From NCBI GenBank assembly GCA_016287755.1, contig JAEEWT010000006.1:124001-188000 (forward strand): a stretch of DNA of 64,000 nucleotides, written 5' to 3'. The notes beneath the pieces were generated by a model, which saw only the letters and a list, made by a program, of their open reading frames with translations, made no database searches and was not told the origin of the DNA. The position numbers and the translations under genes are program-made. Of the stretch, positions 51,259 through 60,900 are shown piece by piece. Source of the stretch: Prevotella sp. (GTDB taxonomy: Bacteria; Bacteroidota; Bacteroidia; Bacteroidales; Bacteroidaceae). Every line of letters begins with the position of its first letter. Positions within the stretch are counted from its first letter, which is position 1.

Positions 51259-52731
51259 ATGAAGAAATTATTGTTTGCCTTACCCCTTCTGCTCCTCTTG
51301 AGCTGCAGTAAGGAAGCCAATAATCCCGTACTGACCATCGAAGGCGGTCAGATTCAGGGCGTGTTGGCAGAGAATCCTGGAGTGTACGTTTATCGTGGTA
51401 TCCCTTACGCAGCACCTCCTATTGGTGAACTGCGTTGGAAGGAGCCTCAGCCTGTGGTGGCTTGGGACAGTATCCGCATCTGCGACAAGTTCGGTCATCC
51501 TGGCTATCAAGCCGTTCATTACCCTGGTTTCTATGCTTCTGAGTGGGGCTACGGCGACGAATCTCCTTACAGTGAGGACTGCCTTTACCTGAATGTCTGG
51601 ACAAAGGCGCCTGGTGATGTGAACAAGAAACTGCCTGTAGCCTTGTGGATTCACGGTGGCGGCTACCGGGAAGGCTGGGGTTCAGAGCCCGAGTTCGATG
51701 GTCAGGAGTGGGCTTCGAAGGATGTCGTGCTTGTATCCATCAACTACCGTCTGGGCGTCTTCGGTTTCTTCACCTATCCGGAGTTGTCCAAGGAAAATCC
51801 TAACAACGTTTCCGGCAACTATGGTATCCTCGATCAGATCCAGTCGCTTAAGTGGATTAAGAACAATATCGCCCAGTTCGGCGGCGACCCCGATAATGTA
51901 ACCATCTTCGGTCAGAGTGCCGGTGCAGGTAGTGTGAAGACCCTTTGCGAGTCGCCACTGGCCCGCGGTCTGTTCCACAAGGCTGTCATCATGAGCGGTG
52001 GAGGCATCAATGTTCCTGCCAAAGAAGGTGAGGAGGCCAAGCCAGCCACTCCCATGAACCGTTTCTTCACTTACAATCCTTCTCTTCAGGAATCAGAAGC
52101 CAACACCAAGAAGGTGATGGACTGGGCCGGTCTTACCGATTTGGAGAAGTTGCGTGCAGCATCAACAGAGACCATGTACACCGTGGCCGACCTTTATAAT
52201 GCTGTTACCAAGAACGATGTGTATCTCATTAACCGTCCTATCGTTGACGGCTATGTGAGTCTGAAGAGTTTCGACGAGGCTGCCCGCGCCGGTTCACTGG
52301 CTGATGTACCTTATATGATTGGTTACACCCTGAATGACATGGGTGATATGGCTGCTGGCATTGCTGAGTTCTGTAAGGTTCGTGAGAGTCAGGGCGGTAA
52401 GGCCTGGGCTTATGAGTTCGCCCGCCCGTTGCCCGATGATGGTAAGCATCCCGAGATCACATCCCGTCTGAAAGGTGCGTTCCACTCTTCCGATCTCTGG
52501 TTTGTGTTCAAGAGCCTGAAGCATTGCTGGCGCCCGTGGACACAAGGCGACTGGGATCTAGCTGAGAAGATGCTCACTGCTTGGACTAACTTCGCCAAGT
52601 ACAGTAATCCGAATGGTAAGGAAGATGGTGAATGGACTCCCTGTACCGCAGCGAACCCGAACTTCATGCTTTTCCGATTGGACGAGAATAACGTGGAAAA
52701 CTCTCAGATGGGTGTGCCCATCAAGCCGTAA
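51259..52731 (+). CDS. Carboxylesterase type B, lipoprotein
   Basis: 490 residues from MKKLLFALPLLLLLSCSKEA, a lipoprotein signal with Cys at 16. The alpha/beta-hydrolase features are YRGIPYAAPPIGELRW, EDCLYLNVW, oxyanion IHGGGYREG, the nucleophile Ser in TIFGQSAGAGS, and a probable catalytic His in KGAFHSSDLWFVF. Type B esterases act on carboxylic esters; in plant-glycan loci they may remove acetyl or feruloyl groups. The ATG at 51259 is chosen over an upstream frame start that lies at the promoter. Terminated by a perfect hairpin. Confidence 0.9.
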   Translation: MKKLLFALPLLLLLSCSKEANNPVLTIEGGQIQGVLAENPGVYVYRGIPYAAPPIGELRWKEPQPVVAWDSIRICDKFGHPGYQAVHYPGFYASEWGYGDESPYSEDCLYLNVWTKAPGDVNKKLPVALWIHGGGYREGWGSEPEFDGQEWASKDVVLVSINYRLGVFGFFTYPELSKENPNNVSGNYGILDQIQSLKWIKNNIAQFGGDPDNVTIFGQSAGAGSVKTLCESPLARGLFHKAVIMSGGGINVPAKEGEEAKPATPMNRFFTYNPSLQESEANTKKVMDWAGLTDLEKLRAASTETMYTVADLYNAVTKNDVYLINRPIVDGYVSLKSFDEAARAGSLADVPYMIGYTLNDMGDMAAGIAEFCKVRESQGGKAWAYEFARPLPDDGKHPEITSRLKGAFHSSDLWFVFKSLKHCWRPWTQGDWDLAEKMLTAWTNFAKYSNPNGKEDGEWTPCTAANPNFMLFRLDENNVENSQMGVPIKP

Positions 52732-52752
52732 GGCATCGAAACGCCATAAACA

Positions 52753-52784
52753 AAGATCAGCCGAATTCTCATTCGGCTGATCTT
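52753..52784. terminator. Bidirectional terminator between carboxylesterase and CE6-like esterase
   Basis: Fourteen-base perfect arms (52753-52766, 52771-52784) with a 4-base loop between convergent genes. Confidence 0.88.
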
Positions 52785-52801
52785 CTTTATTCTCCAATCG
52801 T

Positions 52802-54082
52802 TCATCTTTCAACTCGTTTCTTTCCATCCTTGATATAGATACCAGGTTGCAACTGCTTCCCATTGACACGACTGCCATTGAGATCATACACTTGCTGATC
52901 TGAAGGATGATCGTTATTCACCTCTTGGATACCTGTTCCTACACAAGATACATGGAACGATGTGGTAACGGTGTTACCAAGGAAATCGGTATAACTGATA
53001 ACCACATCACCTTCCCCTTCATCATTCACCTTGATCTTTCCATCCTTGAAGGTGATGAAATCAGGAAGGGTAATCTGCGCCTCGTTCATCACATCTTCGG
53101 TATGCTTATCAGCAAAGGTGGCCGTAATTTTGAGGGCTCTGGTAGCACCCTTCTTCGGTGAGAAGTCATTAATCTTCTTGAGTTCTGTAACCTCAAAGAA
53201 CTTCTTCAGGTTATCATTCATCTCATAGTCGTCATCAACTTTCGTTTCACGTCCCATCACCTTCAGCGCCTCATAGGCGTAACGTTTACCAAAGGTACGG
53301 TAGCCTGCGGCAGAGAAATGCCACTGATCCATGTTATTGCCTGGAATGCCGTTTGAATAGACAATATACGAAGTGGGTACTACTGACGGCATCTTGGCCA
53401 CCACTGTATTATGCTGGTAGCAGCCTCCACCTTGATCTTGTCGTAAGGTCTCGCCTACGAACAAGGGTACATCAGCCGCACCCAGACCCAATTCAGCCAG
53501 AATACCCTCATATATACCCTTCACCTTCTGTGGCCAATCAGACTGACCATTGTTCGAGCAGCCCTGGTGGAGCAGGATGCCTTTGATCACCCCCACCTCC
53601 TGAGCCTTCTTGCCCATGTCAACCAGTCGTCTGTAGGGATCACTTCCATAGGCAATGATCCTTTCTTTCTGCCAACCATCAGCACTTTTGAGGAGATCAC
53701 CTATCTTATCCGACATGAAGCCCTCAATGGCAATGCCACCAATGGCCACATCAACAACACCCACTCTGACATTCGAAGGTAAAGCAGCCACCATTGTACG
53801 TCCGAAATAGTCGGCCATACCTAATCCTCCCCAAGGACTGACGATGGGACACGTTGCTGTGTACCATTCGCCCATTGTCCTTTTGGGAGAGTTGAAATTG
53901 GTGGTTGCCAGCATCTGAAAGCGCGGATCAACATATTGTTTGTCGACACTTTGCGGCTGGGCGTTACCTTCCATATTCGACTGTCCGAAGCACAGATAAA
54001 TATAGAAATTCGGATCTACGTCAGCCTTGGCACCGACGAAAAGGGTGGTGAGCAGCACCCCTATGATAAATAGCTTCTTCAT
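52802..54082 (-). CDS. Acetylxylan esterase-like SGNH hydrolase (CE6 type) with secretion tail
   Basis: 426 residues with signal peptide MKKLFIIGVLLTTLFVGAKA. SGNH block I is YLCFGQSNMEGN with Ser35; further blocks are VGVVDVAIGGIAIEGF, GILLHQGCSNN and the Asp/His motif DQWHFSAAGYRTFG. CE6 and related enzymes release acetyl groups from xylan or sialic acid. After about residue 290 comes an Ig-like region and a tail QQVYDLNGSRVNGKQLQPGIYIKDGKK, the same C-terminal type as the BspA proteins here. Follows the alpha/beta hydrolase gene by 3 bp. The stop codon region again has a weak 7-bp period on the minus strand (GTTGAAA, GATGAAC). Confidence 0.88.
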   Translation of the reverse strand: MKKLFIIGVLLTTLFVGAKADVDPNFYIYLCFGQSNMEGNAQPQSVDKQYVDPRFQMLATTNFNSPKRTMGEWYTATCPIVSPWGGLGMADYFGRTMVAALPSNVRVGVVDVAIGGIAIEGFMSDKIGDLLKSADGWQKERIIAYGSDPYRRLVDMGKKAQEVGVIKGILLHQGCSNNGQSDWPQKVKGIYEGILAELGLGAADVPLFVGETLRQDQGGGCYQHNTVVAKMPSVVPTSYIVYSNGIPGNNMDQWHFSAAGYRTFGKRYAYEALKVMGRETKVDDDYEMNDNLKKFFEVTELKKINDFSPKKGATRALKITATFADKHTEDVMNEAQITLPDFITFKDGKIKVNDEGEGDVVISYTDFLGNTVTTSFHVSCVGTGIQEVNNDHPSDQQVYDLNGSRVNGKQLQPGIYIKDGKKRVER

Positions 54083-54085
54083 TGT

Positions 54086-55060
54086 TTATTTTTTGGTTCT
54101 TACTGCATTGAGGAAGTTCACCATCTTCTGCAGATTCTCCTCGGCGTACATACCCATGCCATGTCCACCTTCCGGAACGAAGGTAGCTTCGGTCTTTACG
54201 CCTGCAGCCTTCAGCAGCTCATAGAACTCCTTTCCTTGACAGCAAGGTACCACGTTATCCTTCTCACCATGGAAGATGATGATAGGCGGATTGTTCTTGT
54301 TTACATAGTTTGTAGCACTCAGACTGCGGTACTTATCAGGTTCCTCAGCCAGTTTAGATCCTAACAGAACATCCTCAGGACTGTTAGCGCCCATACTCAT
54401 TGATTCACCGCAGTCCATATTGGTAAGGTCAACCGGTCCCGACCAGTCGCAAGCAGCATTCACTGTACTGGGTTGTCCTGTATAGCGTCCTAATGATCCT
54501 TCAAGGTCGATGTCAACAGTACCCACCTTTGTCTGCTTGATACCACTTGTCGTTGCTGCTGTGGAAGAGAGATGACCGCCACTGCTGAATCCGCTGGTAG
54601 CGATGAACGAAGGATCGAAGTGGTACACAGCAGCCTCAGCACGTACGAAACGGATCACGGCACGGATATCGTGAATCTGTGCGGGCCACTTGGCATCACC
54701 ACTGGAACGGTGGTTCGGACATACCACGGCATAACCAGCCTTGAGCAGTGCATTGACAATTGTACCTAAGTCAGCTGCCCCCTTACTATTGTTACTGAAC
54801 CAGGCACTACCATAGATATGGATCACCACGGGATAAGAAGCCTGCTTCTTCTTAGGCAGATAGATATCACAGGTGTGATAAGCCTTGCCATCACCCACAT
54901 AGTTCACATCTTTCCACTCTTGAGAAGTTTCCAACTTGACCTGTTGAGCCTGGAAACCACCAAAGCCTCCGAAGCCACCACCAGGACGACCGCCACCGGG
55001 CTGTGCTTCCATTGCGAGTGCACAGCCGAAAAGCATTGCAGATAATAAGATCTTTTTCAT
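54086..55060 (-). CDS. Secreted alpha/beta-hydrolase, acetyl/feruloyl esterase-like
   Basis: 324 residues with a signal peptide (MKKILLSAMLFGCALAMEAQ), then a Gly-rich stretch (PGGGRPGGGFGGFGGF). The catalytic motifs are oxyanion HIYGSAWFSNNSKG, the nucleophile in ATSGFSSGGHLSS, Asp in FHGEKDNVVP and His in VPEGGHGMGMY. The layout matches BD-FAE-type esterases that remove acetyl and feruloyl groups from xylan. It follows the AmgK-RapZ gene by 32 bp and precedes the CE6-like gene by 3 bp, so it is probably in that operon. The substrate is inferred from family and neighbours. Confidence 0.87.
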   Translation of the reverse strand: MKKILLSAMLFGCALAMEAQPGGGRPGGGFGGFGGFQAQQVKLETSQEWKDVNYVGDGKAYHTCDIYLPKKKQASYPVVIHIYGSAWFSNNSKGAADLGTIVNALLKAGYAVVCPNHRSSGDAKWPAQIHDIRAVIRFVRAEAAVYHFDPSFIATSGFSSGGHLSSTAATTSGIKQTKVGTVDIDLEGSLGRYTGQPSTVNAACDWSGPVDLTNMDCGESMSMGANSPEDVLLGSKLAEEPDKYRSLSATNYVNKNNPPIIIFHGEKDNVVPCCQGKEFYELLKAAGVKTEATFVPEGGHGMGMYAEENLQKMVNFLNAVRTKK

Positions 55061-55092
55061 TGTTTGTAATATTGATAATAATAAGTAATAAA

Positions 55093-56676
55093 TTAGTTTT
55101 TACTTTCGAGTATTTGCGTAATCTCCTGTTCACGATGACAAATACGCACCTCCACCCCATATTTCCGATGGATATGTTCTGCCAGATGCTGGGCGCAATA
55201 GACCGAACGGTGCTGTCCGCCCGTACAGCCAAACGAGAACATCAGAGAGGTAAAACCACGCTGGATATACCGTGCCACATGATGATCAGCCAGCTTATAT
55301 ACGCTATCTAGGAATGATAGTATCTCTCCATCATCCTCCAGGAATCGGATCACGGGTTCATCCAGTCCTGTAAGCTTCTTATACGGCTCATATCGACCGG
55401 GATTATGCGTACTTCTGCAGTCGAACACATATCCTCCGCCATTACCACTCTCATCCTCAGGAATGCCCTTGCGGTATGAGAAACTGAACACGCGCACCAC
55501 CAGCGGACCTTTATTGTCATATTTCGAATAGGTGGCAGGACCGTCCATGGGATGCGCCTGATAGACATTACTTTCAGTAGTCTTATAGCCATCAGCCCTA
55601 CTCAATGCCGGTTCCTCAATCTGTGCAAACTGTGGCAGTTCCGTCAGTCGCCTCAGCATATCCATCATATAAGGATACTGTTGCAGCAGGTGGGTTGTGA
55701 ACGGAGATATCTGTGAATCTGCTACGCCCAGTAGCTCCCGCAGGTTCTGAATAGCTGGCGGGATACTGTCAATGAAATGTTTCTTCCGTTCAAAATAACC
55801 ACGGAAGCCATAGGCCCCCAAAACCTGAAGCGTACGGAAGAGGACGAAGAGAGATAGCTGATCAACAAAATGCCTTTTCGATGGAACCTCTACATAGTTT
55901 CTCAACGACTGATAGTATTCATATATCAGTTCCCGACGCAGTTTATTCGGATACTTGGCTGAAGCCTGCCACAGGAACGAAGCCAGATCATAGTAGAACG
56001 GACCCTTCCGTCCTCCCTGGAAATCAATGAAGTAAGGTTTCTGCGCCCCATCTTTATCTTCCACCATCATCACATTCCTTGCCTGGAAATCGCGGTAGAG
56101 GAAACTCTCTCCTGGTTCCGATGTAAGATCCTTGGCCAGCAGACGGAAGTTCGCCTCCAGTTTCAGTTCATGGAAATCGAGGTCGGTTGGCTTGAGAAAG
56201 CAGTATTTGAAGTAGTTCAAGTCGAACAACACACTCTCTGTATCAAACACCGGTTGCGGATAGCAGTTACTCCAATCAAGTCCTCTGGCTCCCCTCATCT
56301 GAATATTGGGAAGTTCCCGCACCACCTTTTTCAGCAGTTCCTTTTCCCGTTGGTTATATCTTCCTCCTGCTTCCCTACCGCCTTTGACAGCCTCGAAGAG
56401 AGAGAGGCTACCCAAGTCTTCCTGCAGGTATCTCAATTCGTCATCATCAACAGCCAGAACTTGCGGCACGGGTAGCTGACGCTTATTGAAGTGTTTGGCG
56501 AGATAGATAAATGCATGGTTCTCATCGCGGCTCGTGCCCACAACACCTATTACCGTACTGCCATCAGCATCACTCATGCGGTAATAGGCACGGTTACTCC
56601 CCGCTCCCATCAGTTTCTCGGTCAGCAGTGGTTCTTGTCCTTTCCACCTTTTATATAGCGCAACCAGTCTTTGCAT
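55093..56676 (-). CDS. AmgK-like sugar kinase fused to a RapZ C-terminal domain
   Basis: 527 residues with two domains. Residues 1-330 are an aminoglycoside-phosphotransferase-like kinase: LMGAGSNRAYYRMSD at the start, the catalytic loop YRDFQARNVMM and the metal motif FIDFQGGRKGP. This fits anomeric MurNAc/GlcNAc kinase AmgK. Residues 395-527 match the C-terminal domain of RapZ (VVRVFSFSYRKGIPED, GYVFDCRSTHNPGRY, SFGCTGGQHRSVYCAQHL); the RapZ nucleotide-binding N-domain is absent. RapZ senses amino-sugar phosphate in enterobacteria. The fusion is known in Bacteroidetes. With the MurU-like gene at 47758 it suggests cell-wall sugar recycling. Confidence 0.88.
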   Translation of the reverse strand: MQRLVALYKRWKGQEPLLTEKLMGAGSNRAYYRMSDADGSTVIGVVGTSRDENHAFIYLAKHFNKRQLPVPQVLAVDDDELRYLQEDLGSLSLFEAVKGGREAGGRYNQREKELLKKVVRELPNIQMRGARGLDWSNCYPQPVFDTESVLFDLNYFKYCFLKPTDLDFHELKLEANFRLLAKDLTSEPGESFLYRDFQARNVMMVEDKDGAQKPYFIDFQGGRKGPFYYDLASFLWQASAKYPNKLRRELIYEYYQSLRNYVEVPSKRHFVDQLSLFVLFRTLQVLGAYGFRGYFERKKHFIDSIPPAIQNLRELLGVADSQISPFTTHLLQQYPYMMDMLRRLTELPQFAQIEEPALSRADGYKTTESNVYQAHPMDGPATYSKYDNKGPLVVRVFSFSYRKGIPEDESGNGGGYVFDCRSTHNPGRYEPYKKLTGLDEPVIRFLEDDGEILSFLDSVYKLADHHVARYIQRGFTSLMFSFGCTGGQHRSVYCAQHLAEHIHRKYGVEVRICHREQEITQILESKN

Positions 56677-56704
56677 CCAAGTACATCATTTACATTAATC
56701 TTTG

Positions 56705-56712
56705 CAAAGGTA
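56705..56712 (-). promoter_or_regulatory. Minus-7 element for AmgK-RapZ
   Basis: Minus strand TACCTTTG, 29 bp before the ATG. Confidence 0.6.
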
Positions 56713-56740
56713 GTCATAATAAATGAAAGAACCAAAAAAA

Positions 56741-56767
56741 AATCGGATGTCATCCCGACACCCGATT
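56741..56767 (-). terminator. Intrinsic terminator of the candidate small RNA
   Basis: Eleven-base arms with one mismatch and a 5-base loop, then a long T run on the minus strand. Confidence 0.75.
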
Positions 56768-56857
56768 CTCAAAAACAAACTACTTAAAAACTAATCTACT
56801 AAAACAAATCAAAAAATAATATCTTTTTTCGGCCCTCACCGATACTTTTTCAACTTT
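56741..56857 (-). ncRNA. Candidate small RNA between groEL and AmgK-RapZ
   Basis: On the minus strand a promoter-like TAATTTTG (56864-56871), with TTTG 21 bp upstream, is followed by ~115 nt without a usable reading frame and then a perfect-looking terminator: arms 56757-56767 and 56741-56751 with one mismatch, running into ten T residues. Near the 5' end CGGTGAGGGCCG can fold. A separate terminator for groEL lies upstream, so this would be an independent transcript. It could instead be the leader of the AmgK-RapZ gene. Confidence 0.4.
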
Positions 56858-56863
56858 TCGGTG

Positions 56864-56871
56864 CAAAATTA
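56864..56871 (-). promoter_or_regulatory. Minus-7 element of the candidate small RNA
   Basis: Minus strand TAATTTTG with TTTG 21 bp upstream. Confidence 0.5.
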
Positions 56872-56937
56872 GCTACTTTTTCCCTAATTCACCAAAAAAT
56901 ACACATACTTTTTTTGCAAATGTTACAAGCGACAAGA

Positions 56938-56972
56938 AAAAAGAGACAAGTCGTAAAAACTTGTCTCTTTTT
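56938..56972 (-). terminator. Intrinsic terminator after groEL
   Basis: Fourteen-base perfect arms (56938-56951, 56959-56972), loop of 7, A/T-rich flanks giving a T tract on the minus strand. Confidence 0.85.
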
Positions 56973-56999
56973 CTATTCTCGATGTATTCTTTTCAATCA

Positions 57000-58649
<1,650 letters not shown>

Positions 58650-58688
58650 TTATTACGATATAACGGTTTTTCGGTAAAACGTTAATGA

Positions 58689-58961
58689 TTATTTCTCAAG
58701 AACAGCGAGCACATCACTCTGGCGCATCATCAGGTACTTCTCACCGTCGAACTCAAGTTCAGTTCCGGCATACTTGCCATACAGTACCTCGTCGCCTGCT
58801 TTCAGGAACATTTCTTCATCTTTCGTACCCTTACCGGTAGCTACTACCTTGCCTCGCAAAGGTTTCTCCTTGGCTGTATCAGGAATGATGATACCGCCGA
58901 TTTTCTCCTCAGCTGCTGCCGGGAGAATCAGAACTCTGTCTGCTAATGGTTGAATCTTCAT
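58689..58961 (-). CDS. groES: Co-chaperonin GroES
   Basis: 90 residues starting [23 protein letters not shown], with the mobile loop [13 protein letters not shown] and the C-terminal [14 protein letters not shown]. Caps GroEL. First gene of the groESL operon. No TAnnTTTG element lies just upstream; instead a sigma-54-type promoter pattern is present (59005-59019). Confidence 0.98.
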   Translation of the reverse strand: MKIQPLADRVLILPAAAEEKIGGIIIPDTAKEKPLRGKVVATGKGTKDEEMFLKAGDEVLYGKYAGTELEFDGEKYLMMRQSDVLAVLEK

Positions 58962-59004
58962 AATGATATTTTTTATTTGTGATTAAATTTCTACCCTCCA
59001 TTAA

Positions 59005-59019
59005 GCAAACAGTGTGCCA
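59005..59019 (-). promoter_or_regulatory. Sigma-54-type promoter of groESL
   Basis: Minus strand reads TGGCAC, 5 bp, TTGC, the minus-24/minus-12 consensus with correct spacing. The predicted transcript start is about 32 nt before the groES ATG. Confidence 0.65.
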
Positions 59020-59040
59020 AACTGTCACGCCACCCACTTT

Positions 59041-59069
59041 GTCACCACGTGACTGAAAAAATGTCAGTC
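59041..59069. promoter_or_regulatory. Two overlapping dyads upstream of the groESL promoter
   Basis: GTCAC-CAC-GTGAC (59041-59053) and GACTGA, 7 bp, TCAGTC (59051-59069). Their position 20-50 bp upstream of the promoter suits an activator or repressor site. Confidence 0.5.
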
Positions 59070-59113
59070 GGAAGAAAAAACATGGAATAGTTGCCCATAC
59101 ACATTATTATTTG

Positions 59114-59121
59114 TATCTTTG
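59114..59121 (+). promoter_or_regulatory. Minus-7 element for the GH29-GH43-GH2 operon
   Basis: TATCTTTG, 18 bp before the ATG at 59140. Confidence 0.65.
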
Positions 59122-59139
59122 CGCCAAATTTAATAAAAA

Positions 59140-60894
59140 ATGACGAGACTACTTATTCAAACTACCATTCTACTATTGTTCAGCACAGCGACAACTGTAT
59201 CTGCCCAGACTGTGGCAAAGACTACCTACGGACCCGTTCCCAGCGAGAACCAGTTACGTTGGCAGGAAATGGAAATGTACGCTTTTATTCACTACTCGCT
59301 GAACACCTATACTGATCAGGAATGGGGATACGGTAATGAAGATCCGAAATTGTTCAATCCTTCCCACCTCGATTGTAGGCAGTGGGCACGAGTATGCAAG
59401 CAGGCAGGCATGAAGGGGATTATCTTTACTGCCAAACATCATTGCGGTTTTTGTATGTGGCCATCAGCTTATACGGAGTATTCCGTGAAGAACTCCCCTT
59501 GGAAGAACGGTAAGGGAGACGTTGTGAAAGAGCTGGCAGAAGCCTGTCGGGAGGAAGGATTGCAATTTGCCGTCTATCTATCGCCATGGGACAGGAACCA
59601 TAAAGACTACAGCAAGCCTGAGTATGTGACCTACTTCCGTAACCAACTGCGCGAGTTACTGACCAACTACGGCGACATCTTTGAGGTATGGTTCGACGGA
59701 GCCAATGGCGGTGATGGTTGGTATGGTGGTGCTAACGAGACACGTCGTATTGACGGAAAGACCTATTATGGCTGGGCAGAGACATTCCGTATGATTCGTG
59801 AACTACAGCCCCAAGCAGTAATTTGGAACGATGGTGGCGACCGAGGCGACCTTCGCTGGGTGGGCACGGAAGCAGGTAATATTGGTGAGACCAATTGGAG
59901 TATGATGCCCGGTAAGGGCGACACCCCTTACCACATGCTGCACTACGGAGTGGAAGATGGTGACGTATGGTGCCCTGGTGAAACGAATACCAGTATCCGT
60001 CCCGGTTGGTTCTACCATGAAACCGAAAACGAACATGTGAAGAGTCTGTCAAAACTCATGGACACCTATTATAAATCAGTAGGTCGCAACTCATGCCTGC
60101 TACTCAACTTCCCCATAGCCCCCAATGGGCGCATCCATCCCACCGATAGTCTGCGAGGCATTGCCTTCAAGCAGATGATCGACGAAGTCTTTAGAGAAAA
60201 CTTAGCCTCAACCCCAGCCACTCCCCAAAGGGAGAATGGGATTGTTAGTTATACCCTTGACATCAAAGAGGGAAAGTCCTTCAACCGCTTTGTGGCCGAA
60301 GAAGATATTCGTTATGGTCAGCGGGTGAAGAAGTTCTCCCTTGAAGCACTTGTTGATGGACAATGGCAGTCGTTGAAGGATGAACTGGTGGAGAATGGTG
60401 ACGGTTTGACCACCATCGGACATCGTCGTATCATATGCTTCCCCACCGTCAAAGCCACAAAACTGCGGTTTACCATCACTGATTCCAGGGCAGAGCCTAT
60501 CATCAAGAAACTCGGTGTTTATCTTGCTCCTGAACTCTCTGCTGATATTCCCAATAGCGGCGAGAAGAAATCATCAGGACTTCACTTCTTCTTTAGCAGC
60601 CCCAAGCAAATGCTGATTGACTGGGACAAGGAGCAGACCATTACCTCGTTCCGCTATTTGCCTCCACAAGAGTCGAAAGATGGTATTATAACACACTATA
60701 CCCTATGGGCATCTACCGACTGGGCAAACTGGACAAAGCTTGCCTCAAGTGAATTCTCTAACATCGTGAACAACCCCATCTGGCAGACCATCAAGTTTCC
60801 TGCCACCAAGGCCCGTATCCTCAAACTTGATGCCGACCGTTTGAGTGAAGGTGAGAGAATGGCTTTTAGCGATATAGAAGTTGTAACAGAATAA
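59140..60894 (+). CDS. GH29 alpha-L-fucosidase
   Basis: 584 residues with signal peptide MTRLLIQTTILLLFSTATTVSAQ. GH29 barrel: FIHYSLNTYTDQEWGYGNEDP, KQAGMKGIIFTAKHHCGFCMWPS, and the nucleophile Asp in FEVWFDGANGGDGW. After about residue 370 a beta-sandwich and a discoidin-like C-terminal domain follow (SSGLHFFFSSPKQMLIDWDKEQTITSFRYLP). It removes alpha-L-fucose from glycans such as fucosylated xyloglucan side chains. First gene of an operon with GH43 and GH2. Confidence 0.93.
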   Translation: MTRLLIQTTILLLFSTATTVSAQTVAKTTYGPVPSENQLRWQEMEMYAFIHYSLNTYTDQEWGYGNEDPKLFNPSHLDCRQWARVCKQAGMKGIIFTAKHHCGFCMWPSAYTEYSVKNSPWKNGKGDVVKELAEACREEGLQFAVYLSPWDRNHKDYSKPEYVTYFRNQLRELLTNYGDIFEVWFDGANGGDGWYGGANETRRIDGKTYYGWAETFRMIRELQPQAVIWNDGGDRGDLRWVGTEAGNIGETNWSMMPGKGDTPYHMLHYGVEDGDVWCPGETNTSIRPGWFYHETENEHVKSLSKLMDTYYKSVGRNSCLLLNFPIAPNGRIHPTDSLRGIAFKQMIDEVFRENLASTPATPQRENGIVSYTLDIKEGKSFNRFVAEEDIRYGQRVKKFSLEALVDGQWQSLKDELVENGDGLTTIGHRRIICFPTVKATKLRFTITDSRAEPIIKKLGVYLAPELSADIPNSGEKKSSGLHFFFSSPKQMLIDWDKEQTITSFRYLPPQESKDGIITHYTLWASTDWANWTKLASSEFSNIVNNPIWQTIKFPATKARILKLDADRLSEGERMAFSDIEVVTE

Positions 60895-60900
60895 GTAGCT

